A program made the position numbers and the translations under genes. 64,000 nt of DNA from an uncultured Pseudomonadales bacterium. GTDB taxonomy: Bacteria; Pseudomonadota; Gammaproteobacteria; Pseudomonadales; Azotimanducaceae. The DNA lies in NCBI GenBank assembly GCA_958296195.1, contig OY282455.1, forward strand, positions 682,001 through 746,000, in the 5' to 3' direction. The notes beneath the pieces are model-generated. The model saw only the letters and a list, made by a program, of their open reading frames with translations. It was not told the origin of the DNA and did not search any database. Shown here in pieces: positions 1-8,878 of the stretch (the first letter of the stretch is position 1; the number at the start of each line of letters is the position of its first letter).

Positions 1-80
1 GGGGAGGGATGAAGGGAGGGGAGGGGGAAGGGAGGGAAGGGGAAGGGAGGGAAGGGGAAGAAAGGCAGAGGGAAAGAAAG
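1..80. repeat. purine-rich microsatellite (GGGA/GGGAAG repeats)
   Basis: The first ~80 bases are almost pure G and A on the plus strand, built from irregular GGGA, GGGAAG and GGGGAAG units. It lies just upstream of the ABC exporter gene. It could be a slippage-prone tract or a G-quadruplex-forming element, or an artefact near an assembly edge. No gene overlaps it. Confidence 0.7.
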
Positions 81-187
81 TGAACGGAATGTGATGGCGG
101 CGACATCGGTGACTTTATGGTAAGTTGCGCACCGCTGAAGACTGCACAGTCCTTCCGCCGCGCACCAGCCACAAGCCCTAGAAACCC

Positions 188-2092
188 ATGCCGAGCGTCA
201 AACAGAAAGTCCCGGTGGAGGCGCAGTTCGACGCGCCGCCAGCCGTCGCCACTCCGATGACCGCCTTGCGCGGCGGCTGGCAACTCACAAAATCGCTGAT
301 CGCCTTCGCGCCGCGCCGCATGGCGCTCGCAATCCTGCTGCTGCTGATGGCGGGTGTGACCGAGGCTTTCGGCATCCTGATGCTCATTCCCCTGCTGCAC
401 ATCGTGGGCTTGGACGAGCAGCAGGCCGACGGCAACCCGGTCGCCGAAGCCGTTACCCGGGCGGCAAACACCCTTGGCGTTGAGCTGAGCTTGGTCACCG
501 TGCTGCTGACGTTTCTGGTGCTCGCCGTCATCCGCACCGCGACCGCTTGGCAACGCGAGATGCTGCTCACCAAGATTCGGCTCGGCTTCATCGACCGGAC
601 CCGTGAACGACTGTACGCCGCCATGGCGCAAGCCAAGTGGGAGCATCTGCTTGGCCACCGCCAATCCAACATCCTGCATACGGTGACTTCAAGCGTCAAC
701 CGCATCGGCAGCGCAGCGTTCACTTTGCTGCAATTGGCCGTCAGCAGCTTGCTGGCGTTGATGCAACTGGCGGTGGCGGCGTCCATTTCGCCGATGGTTA
801 CCGGCATAGTGCTCGCAACTGGCCTCGTCATGCTCGCCGCCACCTATCCGCTGACGCTGCATACCCGCAAACTGGGCGAACAATTAACCCGCGCCAACCG
901 CGGCATCTTCGCTTCCTCGACGGACTTTCTAGCTGGGTTGAAGTTGGCCAAGAGTCATGGCGCCGTGCAAGGGCATGTCGAGCACTTCGCGAAGACGCTC
1001 TCGGCGGCGCGCCAGCGCCAACTGGAGCACACATGGATGAGTTCCGCGACGCGGGCCGCGTTGAACCTGGCCACCGTCGCCATCCTCGTGGGGTTGGTCT
1101 GGTTCGCGGCGTCCTACGCCGCGGCGACAACGACGGAGCTGGCCATCCTGGCGTTGATCTTTGCCCGCATAACGCCAATGCTCTCCGGGCTGCAAAACAA
1201 CGCTCAGCAGTTGGCCAACAGCCTACCTGCCTACGAATACGCCCAGTCTATGCGCGAGGATTTTCAGCAAGCTGCGGAATCTGGTTGGGCGCGTCATCCC
1301 GCGTCGTCGCCGGCGTCGCGCATCGCGCTGCAGGCGCAGTTGGCGGTGCGCCATGTTTCCTTCACCTATGGAAAAGGCACATGGGCGCTGGACGACGTCA
1401 GCTTGGACATCCCCGCCGGCGAGATGACGGTCATCGCCGGACCCTCGGGTGCCGGCAAAAGCACCTTGGCGGACATTCTGCTCGGGCTGTTGACTTCCTC
1501 TGCAGGAAAACCGGGGCTAGCCAATGCAGAAACCCACCGTGGCCAAGTCTTGATCGACGGTGTGCCGCTCACCGAACGGAACCTGTCCGCTTGGCGGCAA
1601 TCGGTGGCGTATGCTCCGCAAGATCCGTTTCTTTTTCACGACAGCATCCGCGCTAACCTGCTCTGGGCGCGGCCGCAGGCGTCGGACACCGAACTTTGGG
1701 ATGCGCTGCGCCGGTCGGTCGCCGACGAATTCGTGACGGCCTTGCCCCAAGGCCTGGACACTCTGGTGGGAGACCGCGGAAGCTGGCTTTCCGGCGGCGA
1801 GCGGCAGCGCATCGCGCTGGCCCGGGCGTTGCTTAGAAGGCCCTCGCTGCTGCTGCTCGACGAAGCGACCGCGCACCTCGACGCGGCGACCGAGCGGCAA
1901 GTCGCCGTGGCCCTGCGGTCGCTGCCGGAAGGCGCCACGGTGGTCGCCATCGCCCATCGCACCAGTTTGATGGAGGTTGCCGACAGCATCGTGCTGATGC
2001 AAGCCGGCCGCGTCGCCGACGTCGGAACTTGGCGAGAACTGGCGCCCCGGCTCAGGGCGCCCTCTGTTGATGGTCAAGGCCGGTCGTTGTAG
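188..2092 (+). CDS. ABC transporter, fused permease and ATPase (type I exporter half-transporter)
   Basis: A 634-residue half-transporter, expected to act as an inner-membrane homodimer driven by ATP. The first ~330 residues are hydrophobic with several membrane segments (for example MALAILLLLMAG near residue 45). The ATPase domain shows Walker A GPSGAGKST near residue 418, the signature LSGGERQR near 534, Walker B LLLLDEATA near 555 and the switch His in AIAHRT near 588, so it looks catalytically intact. No accessory protein or substrate gene lies next to it, so the exported molecule cannot be told; lipid-, peptide- and protein-exporting half-transporters share this layout. The next gene, 145 bp downstream on the same strand, is a GntR regulator and probably not functionally linked. 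Confidence 0.93.
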   Translation: MPSVKQKVPVEAQFDAPPAVATPMTALRGGWQLTKSLIAFAPRRMALAILLLLMAGVTEAFGILMLIPLLHIVGLDEQQADGNPVAEAVTRAANTLGVELSLVTVLLTFLVLAVIRTATAWQREMLLTKIRLGFIDRTRERLYAAMAQAKWEHLLGHRQSNILHTVTSSVNRIGSAAFTLLQLAVSSLLALMQLAVAASISPMVTGIVLATGLVMLAATYPLTLHTRKLGEQLTRANRGIFASSTDFLAGLKLAKSHGAVQGHVEHFAKTLSAARQRQLEHTWMSSATRAALNLATVAILVGLVWFAASYAAATTTELAILALIFARITPMLSGLQNNAQQLANSLPAYEYAQSMREDFQQAAESGWARHPASSPASRIALQAQLAVRHVSFTYGKGTWALDDVSLDIPAGEMTVIAGPSGAGKSTLADILLGLLTSSAGKPGLANAETHRGQVLIDGVPLTERNLSAWRQSVAYAPQDPFLFHDSIRANLLWARPQASDTELWDALRRSVADEFVTALPQGLDTLVGDRGSWLSGGERQRIALARALLRRPSLLLLDEATAHLDAATERQVAVALRSLPEGATVVAIAHRTSLMEVADSIVLMQAGRVADVGTWRELAPRLRAPSVDGQGRSL

Positions 2093-2236
2093 AGTGTCGC
2101 TGTGGAAGTGCGCTGGAGCTGGACCCATGAGTGATCCATGCCGAAGTTGCCAAGCCTATGGGTTGCAGGTGCATTCCCCACGTTGCGCTGCCCAGCCCGC
2201 CGTTGGTGCGGCCGGCGGGCGGAGCGGCTGGGAAAG

Positions 2237-2938
2237 ATGCCTGACGCAGGGGCAAGCGACGTCACAGTGACCGAAGCTAAACTTCAAAAAGCGGCAACGG
2301 AGGGTGTACGCGAATCCCTGACCGAGCAGGCCTACGCCGCGGTCAAGCAGAAGATCATCAACCTTCAGTTCGGCCCCGGCGACTATCTGAACGTCATCAC
2401 CATTTCCGAACTGCTCGGCATAGGCCGCACACCGGTGCATCAGGCGGTGCGCCGTTTGGCCCACGAGGGCATGATCGAAATCATGCCGCGCAAGGGCATG
2501 ATCGTGAAGCCCGTGAGTCTCCATGACGTAATGCAGATTGCGGAGGTGCGGTTGGTGAACGAGCCCTACTGCGTACGCCTCGCCGCCGCAAACGCGAAAC
2601 AGAAGGACATCAGGGCGTTGGACCGCATTCTCGAGCGGGCCGGACGGGCGGCGCAAGAGAGCGACACCGAAGCCATGATGCTCGCCGACCGGGATTTCCA
2701 CTGCGCCATTTCGGGCATCGCCGGCAACAGGGTGCTGGCCGACATACTGCGGAACCTGCACGAACGCTCCTTGCGCTTCTGGTTTATTTCACTGCATCAA
2801 TCGACGCATCAAAAGGAAGTGGACAAAGAGCATTCGGACATTCTGGCGGCCATCCGCAACCACGACCCCGACGGCGCGGAACAGGCGATGCGCCGGCACA
2901 TCGAATCCTTCCGCAGCACCATCGCCCGAAACGTTTGA
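2237..2938 (+). CDS. GntR-family transcriptional regulator with FCD domain
   Basis: A FadR/VanR-type repressor of 233 residues. An N-terminal winged helix (ESLTEQAYAAVKQKI through a GIGRTPVHQAVRRL recognition segment) is followed by an all-helical FCD ligand domain that keeps likely metal-binding histidines in DRDFH, KEHSD and MRRHIES. I chose the ATG at 2237 because the upstream extension from 2138 is Arg/Cys-rich and unlike a GntR N-terminus. The gene converges on the large minus-strand hydrolase/amidohydrolase operon ending at 2982, 43 bp away. By analogy with other FCD regulators it may control that operon in response to a substrate or breakdown product; this is inference from position only. 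Confidence 0.9.
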   Translation: MPDAGASDVTVTEAKLQKAATEGVRESLTEQAYAAVKQKIINLQFGPGDYLNVITISELLGIGRTPVHQAVRRLAHEGMIEIMPRKGMIVKPVSLHDVMQIAEVRLVNEPYCVRLAAANAKQKDIRALDRILERAGRAAQESDTEAMMLADRDFHCAISGIAGNRVLADILRNLHERSLRFWFISLHQSTHQKEVDKEHSDILAAIRNHDPDGAEQAMRRHIESFRSTIARNV

Positions 2939-2981
2939 CCCCCGGCTGCCGCTCCGTGGCTGTTCGCTTCCGCCCCGGCTT

Positions 2982-5276
2982 CTAAAACCTGAATGTGTGG
3001 CTGATTTTGAAGGTGAAGTCGGTGGATGCGGTGTTGAAGCGGCGGTTTTCGTCGAAGTCCTCGGCGCCGTAGTTGAAGACCAGCACCAGTTCGCGGCCCG
3101 CTTCGGGCAACCAGCGCAACGTGCTGTTCCAGCCCAGCGTGTTGGACACGTTGTCGTATTGGGCGAAGTTCTCCCAAGACCAAGTGGAGGAGAACGCGAC
3201 GTCGCCCCTGAGCCTGAACAACCGAGTGATGAACTTCCCCTGCGGCAGATCCACATGGTTGACCTCCGCATCCAGCCCGAATTCGTAGCGGGGCGTAGGC
3301 CGCCAACTGGTGGACAGCTCCCAGATCAGGATGTCCCCGCCATAGAAACTGCCGCCATAAAGGCCCAAGCCCGCTGACAGAGGGCGTTGCGGTCCGCTTC
3401 CAAGGTAAAGGCCGATGTCGTCGTTGTTGTAGGTCCCCGGCGGCACGATGATGTCTCGGTGTATTGCAAAGGGCTCGGCCACGTTCTCCTTGCCCTGGAT
3501 GGTGCTCAACTGGAGGCTGTCGCCGGCGTGGTTCTCCAATTCCAGCAAGCGGAAGTTGAGGCTTTGCGACTGCAGGCCGCCGCCCAGCCTTTCGAAGCGT
3601 TGCGCATCGACGCCGGCGTATATCGAGCGGAGGAAATGATTGCTTGGCCGGTGCCTATAACCGAGTTCAAGCGAGTAGTTGCGCACGCCCACCCGATCGA
3701 CAAAGCCGAGCGCGGGGTTGAAGTTCTCCTCCAGCACCTTGTAGCCCACCGCTCCCCGCCAAAACTCCGTGTTGGCTAGGTGTAGGCTGAACCCGTAGGC
3801 GGCGTCCTTGCCAGTCAGCCCCTCGGTGTCGGACTGCTGGTACCAAGCCCCACCTTCAATGGTGCGGCCATTGGGGAGGCGGGTGTTCAGGTAGCGGAAA
3901 TCGGCCCCCACCAAGCTGTTGTCCAGATTGGCGGTGGGATGCCCGTTGGTCAGGATGACGCCTAGGGATGATTCCTTCAAGACCTTCATGGCCGCTCGTC
4001 CGACGAAGAGATTGCTGCGGTCAACATCGCCGAACTGGTCTTGGCGGACGTTCAGGACGCCGAAGTCCCAGCGCCCGATGCGCCCGGTCAGCTTGCCGCC
4101 GTAGTCGATGCCCACCTGTTCCCCGCTCTCGCTCAAGCCCACCCGCCGGGAGAAGAAGGGCCGTCCGTTTTCGCGGTCCGTGCGGGCGAAAGTGCTGGGG
4201 TCGTCGAATTCATCGACGCCACCGATGCGTCCGAATTCGAAGATATCGACGTCATGCAGGAAGAAGTCGCGCCGCTCCGGGAAGAACAGCCCGAACCGGG
4301 TCAAGTTGACCTGCACTTCGTCAACGGCGGTGCCGGAGAAGTCCGTGTTGACGGTGACGGCCGCGGTGATGGCTGGGGAAATACGGTAGAAGGCGTCCAA
4401 GGACGGCTCAAAGTCCTCGGCGCTGTCATTCAACAACAGGTTGCGGCGCCGGCTGAGCGCCATGCCGGGCACCAGATCCAGCCCGAACCCCTGGCCGATG
4501 TCCTGAAAGCCCACGGCATGGCCGAAACTGCTGGGGTCCTGCGAGCGATTGCGCGACATCCAACCCATTGTCTCCTGCCGGCGCGTTGCGTAGCGGGCGA
4601 AGTTGATGCCCCAAGTGCCGTTGTCCGGGTCGAAGGACAGCGTCTTGAAAGGAATGCGCATCTCCGCCACCCAGCCTTGCTCATCAATGCGCGAGCGGCC
4701 CTGCCAAATGCCCCCCCAGTCCCAGTTTTGGTTGGTGGTGTTTTGAAACAACCCGTCGTCCCGCACCCCGAAGGCGTTCAGTTCGAATATGTAGCCGCCG
4801 CGGCCCTTGTTGAACGGGTCCAGCATCAACGCAAAACGGTCATCCTGGAGTTCGGCGCCTTGCTTCATGATGAAGGCGTTGATGTCCTCGGGGCGGTCTT
4901 CAAGCATTCTGGCCGCAACGTACAGCGCATGGTCGTCATAGCCTATGTAGATGCGGGTGTTCTTGGACGGCGGGTCGTATTCGTTGGGCTCCACCTCGTG
5001 CAGGTCCACGAGCACCGCGGCCGAGCGCCAAGCCGGGTCGTCCAGCCGGCCGTCCAGCACCGGCGGCACCGGCAGTCGATTGATGCGGAACTTTTTGTCC
5101 GCCGCTCCTCTGCCCCGGCGATAGCGCATCGTCGTGACCGGAGTTAGGCGGTCCGCGCCGGGCTCGCCTTGTTCCTGCTCCGCCGCCGCGACGACCTGGG
5201 GAACGCAAAGCAAGCCCACGAGCGCCAGCGCCGCCAAGTAGCCAATCCGCTCGTTGTTTCGCGCCGCTTGTTCCAC
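2982..5276 (-). CDS. exported CBM9-like / DUF5916 outer-membrane protein
   Basis: About 764 residues. Near the N-terminus is a CBM9-like fold segment (PVLDGRLDDPAW, then IYIGYDDHALYVAARM), followed by a long region rich in alternating aromatic beta-strands ending in FKISHTFRF. A terminal Phe is typical of BAM-inserted barrels. This architecture matches DUF5916 proteins, which are presumed outer-membrane proteins of unknown ligand. A signal peptide (IGYLAALALVGLLCVPQVVAAAE) follows the GTG I chose at 5276; the frame is open to a TTG at 5423 directly after the upstream stop, so the start is uncertain. It is the last gene of the eight-gene operon and may bind or admit its substrate. Confidence 0.85.
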   Translation of the reverse strand: MEQAARNNERIGYLAALALVGLLCVPQVVAAAEQEQGEPGADRLTPVTTMRYRRGRGAADKKFRINRLPVPPVLDGRLDDPAWRSAAVLVDLHEVEPNEYDPPSKNTRIYIGYDDHALYVAARMLEDRPEDINAFIMKQGAELQDDRFALMLDPFNKGRGGYIFELNAFGVRDDGLFQNTTNQNWDWGGIWQGRSRIDEQGWVAEMRIPFKTLSFDPDNGTWGINFARYATRRQETMGWMSRNRSQDPSSFGHAVGFQDIGQGFGLDLVPGMALSRRRNLLLNDSAEDFEPSLDAFYRISPAITAAVTVNTDFSGTAVDEVQVNLTRFGLFFPERRDFFLHDVDIFEFGRIGGVDEFDDPSTFARTDRENGRPFFSRRVGLSESGEQVGIDYGGKLTGRIGRWDFGVLNVRQDQFGDVDRSNLFVGRAAMKVLKESSLGVILTNGHPTANLDNSLVGADFRYLNTRLPNGRTIEGGAWYQQSDTEGLTGKDAAYGFSLHLANTEFWRGAVGYKVLEENFNPALGFVDRVGVRNYSLELGYRHRPSNHFLRSIYAGVDAQRFERLGGGLQSQSLNFRLLELENHAGDSLQLSTIQGKENVAEPFAIHRDIIVPPGTYNNDDIGLYLGSGPQRPLSAGLGLYGGSFYGGDILIWELSTSWRPTPRYEFGLDAEVNHVDLPQGKFITRLFRLRGDVAFSSTWSWENFAQYDNVSNTLGWNSTLRWLPEAGRELVLVFNYGAEDFDENRRFNTASTDFTFKISHTFRF

Positions 5277-5423
5277 AGCAAAGATTCCGTTGCCTTTCAA
5301 TAGGTGCCTGAGCGCCCAATCCGTGGGCGTGGACCGAGCGCTAGGCCGTTGCATTTGCATCCGTGCGCAAGCGCTTGCCCGGCGTCGCGGCGCGAACAGG
5401 CGGCCCTTGGTGAAGCGGGCCAA

Positions 5424-6878
5424 TCAGCGCTGGTCGAGGACCACCGCGCCGCCTTGAATGACCATGCTTAGGTTCTGCAGGGCGTCAAGGTCCTGCAGCG
5501 GGTTCCCCTGCATCACGATCATGTCCGCGACATTGCCCACTTCAAGGGTGCCCACGTCCTCCAGCGCCAGCAGCCCTTGGGCGGCGTCCCTAGTGGCCGC
5601 CCGCAGCACCTCGGCGTTGCTTAGCCCCAAGCTCGACAGCGCCGCGACGGTGGTGCGCAAAACCTTGTCCGCCGGAAAGCCCGGCAGGTCGGAGCCCAGC
5701 ACCGGCTTGGCGCCGAACGCTATCATGGACTCGATGTTGGCCTTGGTGAGGCTGAATTCCGCAAGGTCCTCCTCGCTGGGTTCGCCGAAGGTCTCCGCCA
5801 TGATTTCCGGGGTGCCGAGGGTGATGGCCACGGCCAGCCCTTTGCGCCCGGCGGCGCCGAGCAAATCGCCGTTCTTGTCCGCCGTGATCCTTGGCGGATG
5901 GACGAAGCCGTCAACGCCCCACTCCACTAGCTGGTTCACGTCCCTGGCGTCCATGGCGTCAACCAGCGCCGGCAGGCCGACGCGGTTGGCTTCATCGATG
6001 ATGGCTTGCGCCACTTCGGGGGACAGCTTGGGGCTGTCCGGCTCGACGTAGGTGATCTTCAACTGATCGACGCCGCTTTCCGCATAGCTGCGCACCCAGG
6101 CCCGGGCTGCGTCGGCCTCGTCCACCTCCACGGCGACATGCCTGGCGCAGTACTCCCGACCGTCGCAAATGCCGACATTGGCAAGCAGGTCCGCCACCGG
6201 GGCGATGGCGGCGCACACCATGCTGCCGCTGCAGATGCCCACCGCCGGATGCCCGTCCGGGGCCGTGAAGATGCCGCCCGACACCAGAATGCGCGGGCCT
6301 TGCAGGTCGCCGCTCTTCTGCCGTTCACGCACGTCTATGATTTGCGGCCAAAAGTCCCCGGGGCTCATGATGGTGGTGAAGCCTTGCCGCAGCAGCTCGG
6401 CCAGCTTCTCCCGCATCCGCGTATCCACATACTCGGCGTACTCGGTGTCGGACTTGGGGAAGTACATGCCCATGCCCTCAAAATCGAAGGACAGGTGTAC
6501 ATGGGTATCCACCAGGCCGGGCATCAGGAAGGCGCCTTTAAGGTCGATGACGTTGGTTGCAGCGAGCGCGGCTGCGGAGGCGGCAGGCGCTTTGGCCGGC
6601 GCCGCACTGGCCGACACCTCCTGCTCGGCGGCGCCTGCCTGCGCCGGCCCGCCAAGCAAAGCGTCTCCTGCGGCGTGGATGGCCGCGATGCGGCCGTTTG
6701 CAACGACGATCGACGATACCGGAACCGTGAAGTCCTCGGTGCCGTCAAACAGCCGGGCGTTCTGGAGCACTAAGCTGTCGGCGGCTAGGCCGGCCGACCA
6801 GCCTAGCAGCGCGAAGGACAGCCCAATGATTGCGCCCAAGGGTGGCTTGGGATTTCGCTTCAGCAGTTCTTCCGGCAT
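5424..6878 (-). CDS. exported amidohydrolase-family protein with an altered metal site
   Basis: A TIM-barrel metal-dependent hydrolase related to imidazolonepropionase-like and dipeptidase-like amidohydrolases. It has a signal-like N-terminus (GAIIGLSFALLGWSAGLAADS), the HxH motif in LVDTHVHL, a candidate bridging Lys in QLKITY and a late Asp in LGSDLPGF. Where the tandem paralogue upstream has the metal-ligand His in VVAHAFS, this protein reads ALVDAMD, a His-to-Asp change, so its metal centre or activity may differ. Its linker near residues 80-105 is Ala-rich and low complexity. The ATG at 6878 has GAGGG nine bases upstream, inside the end of the preceding gene, so translation is probably coupled. 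An ATG at 6893 is an alternative. Confidence 0.88.
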   Translation of the reverse strand: MPEELLKRNPKPPLGAIIGLSFALLGWSAGLAADSLVLQNARLFDGTEDFTVPVSSIVVANGRIAAIHAAGDALLGGPAQAGAAEQEVSASAAPAKAPAASAAALAATNVIDLKGAFLMPGLVDTHVHLSFDFEGMGMYFPKSDTEYAEYVDTRMREKLAELLRQGFTTIMSPGDFWPQIIDVRERQKSGDLQGPRILVSGGIFTAPDGHPAVGICSGSMVCAAIAPVADLLANVGICDGREYCARHVAVEVDEADAARAWVRSYAESGVDQLKITYVEPDSPKLSPEVAQAIIDEANRVGLPALVDAMDARDVNQLVEWGVDGFVHPPRITADKNGDLLGAAGRKGLAVAITLGTPEIMAETFGEPSEEDLAEFSLTKANIESMIAFGAKPVLGSDLPGFPADKVLRTTVAALSSLGLSNAEVLRAATRDAAQGLLALEDVGTLEVGNVADMIVMQGNPLQDLDALQNLSMVIQGGAVVLDQR

Positions 6879-6882
6879 GGGA

Positions 6883-8295
6883 TTAGCCCTCATGTGTAGG
6901 GGTCGGCTTGGCAAGTGCGTCTTCGTCGAGCAGCATAATCAGCCCGACCGCGCCTCTGCCAAGGTATTCGTCCGTTGGCTGGCGCTTGTCGATGACGACT
7001 TCGCCGCCCTTGATGACCACGGTGGGACGAGTCGCCGCCGTCAGATCCGCAAGCGGGTCGCCGTCCAGAATGATGAGGTCGGCGAGCTTTCCTGGCGCCG
7101 CGGTGCCGACGTCGTCCGGCGTAAACGGGTGCTTGGCGGCCTGCCCTGTCATCATCTCAATGACCTCCATCCTGCTGAATCCGCTGGCCAGCAGCACACG
7201 CATTTCGGCCTCTATCAAAGGCCGCGGGTCGGCCGGCGTGCCGATGCCTTCAAAATCGGTGCCGAACAGCAAGGGTGTGCCGGCTGCGGCGAAGGCTTGC
7301 AGGCTGGGACCGATGTTGCGCTGGATGTTGCGGCTTCGCCTCGCCACGTCGAGCTGCGCAGTCGATTTCGGGCCTGGGTCGGCGAAGCGCACCGTGGTCG
7401 TCATCGAAATGTTGCGCTGGCTGAGCAGTTCCGGCAGGTGCTCGCCGCTTGCCGTCAGCAGCCTGCCGCCGCGGCCGGTCGCCGCATGCACCAAGCCGTC
7501 AACGCCAGCTTTGACCACCGCCACTACGTCCGCGACGCTGAAGGCATGGGCCACCACCGGCACTCCGAGCTTGTGGCCTTCATCGACCACGGCCTGCAGT
7601 ACCTCCTGGTTCATGCGCTCCTCGCCAAACCCTCCGTCATAGACCAGCTTCAGGCCGTCAACGCCGCCCGCCACTATGTCCCGTGCACATTGTCGGGCGG
7701 TTTCCGGGTCATCGGTGTTGCAGGTCAGGTGCTCGATGCACCACTCGTTGCCATTGCAAACGGTGACCGCGGGGTGCCCCCGCGGCGCGGTGAACAAGCG
7801 CCCGGAGACGTACATGCGCGGTCCTAGAAGCTCCCCAGCGGCAACCTGGTCCCGAATCTCCACCACGAAGGGCATGAAGCCGCCCGGGTCCATGATGGTG
7901 GTGACGCCGGCGTCCAGAAAGCTCAGCAGCCGGTCGGCGAGCCGCTCCGCCCGGAATTCGGCCATGTCGGCGTCGCTGGTGATGGCCACGTCCGGGCTTG
8001 GGTAACCGCCGGAACCGCCTTGGGTCCAAAACTCCACCGTGGAATGCACATGCAACTCCGCAAGCCCCGGCATCACCGTCTTGCCCTCGGCGTCGATGAC
8101 CATAGCGCCGGCGCTGGCGCCGGACCCGTCAACGGAGACGATGCGATCCCCAGTCACCACGATGGTGGCGCCCTCCACTGGGGCGGCGCTGGTGCCGTCT
8201 ATGAGCCGTGCGTTCCTGATGACCAGATCGGCTGATGTCGCCAGCGGTGTGGCCAACAGAATTAGGCATGCCAATAGGGATGTTTTGCGCCGCAT
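6883..8295 (-). CDS. exported amidohydrolase-family protein
   Basis: A 470-residue metal-dependent hydrolase with a clear signal peptide (MRRKTSLLACLILLATPLATSA). Motifs are the HxH in ELHVHS, Lys in GLKLVY, His in VVAHAFS, a second His in GLVHAA and Asp in LFGTDF, so the binuclear metal site looks complete. It hydrolyses an amide-like or cyclic bond, probably in the periplasm; the substrate is unknown. The start is well set by GGAGG six bases before ATG 8295. It is a tandem paralogue of the next gene, sharing the HPAV segment and overall layout. The 129 bp between it and the upstream lipoprotein gene hold no gene, so it could have its own promoter. Confidence 0.92.
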   Translation of the reverse strand: MRRKTSLLACLILLATPLATSADLVIRNARLIDGTSAAPVEGATIVVTGDRIVSVDGSGASAGAMVIDAEGKTVMPGLAELHVHSTVEFWTQGGSGGYPSPDVAITSDADMAEFRAERLADRLLSFLDAGVTTIMDPGGFMPFVVEIRDQVAAGELLGPRMYVSGRLFTAPRGHPAVTVCNGNEWCIEHLTCNTDDPETARQCARDIVAGGVDGLKLVYDGGFGEERMNQEVLQAVVDEGHKLGVPVVAHAFSVADVVAVVKAGVDGLVHAATGRGGRLLTASGEHLPELLSQRNISMTTTVRFADPGPKSTAQLDVARRSRNIQRNIGPSLQAFAAAGTPLLFGTDFEGIGTPADPRPLIEAEMRVLLASGFSRMEVIEMMTGQAAKHPFTPDDVGTAAPGKLADLIILDGDPLADLTAATRPTVVIKGGEVVIDKRQPTDEYLGRGAVGLIMLLDEDALAKPTPTHEG

Positions 8296-8424
8296 TTTTC
8301 CTCCTTGCTTGGCCGCTGCTCGGCCGGCGCTAGTACCCGATGCCTCGCATGTTCGAGGACTTGCTTGGCGACCGTCCGCCAGTCGGGGTCTGGGCGACGA
8401 CTCTTTGAATGCTTGGGTCGCGCA

Positions 8425-8865
8425 TTAGCGCGGCTGGAGGCGGAAAATGCCGCCGTCCGCGACAAAGCTCAGGCCGTCGGCCGGATCCTCCTCGTACTTT
8501 GCGATGTAGGCGTCAACCACCCTGCGCCGCTCATCGGCGTCATCGACCTCAACCGCCGCAAGGGAATAGACGGCGTCGTCCATGCGCACGCGGACATTGC
8601 CGTCCGCCCGGATGTAGCTTATCCAATTCTTCCCCTCCGGGTCACCGGCGACATACAGCGCCGGGCCAACGCCCACCGCCCAGACGTTGACCGAGTAAGG
8701 GTCGGCCGGACGCACCTCAAGCTGCACGGCGTCCGGAACGCCTTCCCAAACAGCCGGCGCGGCCATGTTTTGGCCGGAAAGGGCGCCGCCAGCGAAGGGG
8801 CCTATCGGGTCTGCACAGCCGAACAGCGCCAAAACGCCGGCGGCTAGGATTTTGCGTGGGTGCAT
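8425..8865 (-). CDS. small lipoprotein, weakly similar to flavin/DUF2255-like split-barrel proteins
   Basis: A 146-residue predicted lipoprotein. The N-terminus MHPRKILAAGVLALFGC carries a lipobox with Cys near residue 17. The body contains a stretch (GNVRVRMDD through DAYIAKYEED) that reminds me of DUF2255/deazaflavin nitroreductase-like split barrels, in which a small beta-barrel binds a cofactor; this likeness is by eye and weak. The ATG at 8865 is preceded by AAGGAG. It lies 13 bases downstream of the TonB receptor stop, so the two are surely cotranscribed. A periplasmic or outer-membrane helper in the operon is likely. Confidence 0.75.
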   Translation of the reverse strand: MHPRKILAAGVLALFGCADPIGPFAGGALSGQNMAAPAVWEGVPDAVQLEVRPADPYSVNVWAVGVGPALYVAGDPEGKNWISYIRADGNVRVRMDDAVYSLAAVEVDDADERRRVVDAYIAKYEEDPADGLSFVADGGIFRLQPR

Positions 8866-8878
8866 TGCTTGAAACTCC

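Noticed and set aside
4041-5147. Long plus-strand open frame of 368 codons opposite the DUF5916 gene
   Set aside because: Antisense shadow of a well-supported minus-strand gene; the translation has no coherent domain and reflects high-GC codon bias.
6169-7827. Long plus-strand open frame of 552 codons opposite the two amidohydrolases
   Set aside because: Antisense shadow; no recognisable protein features.
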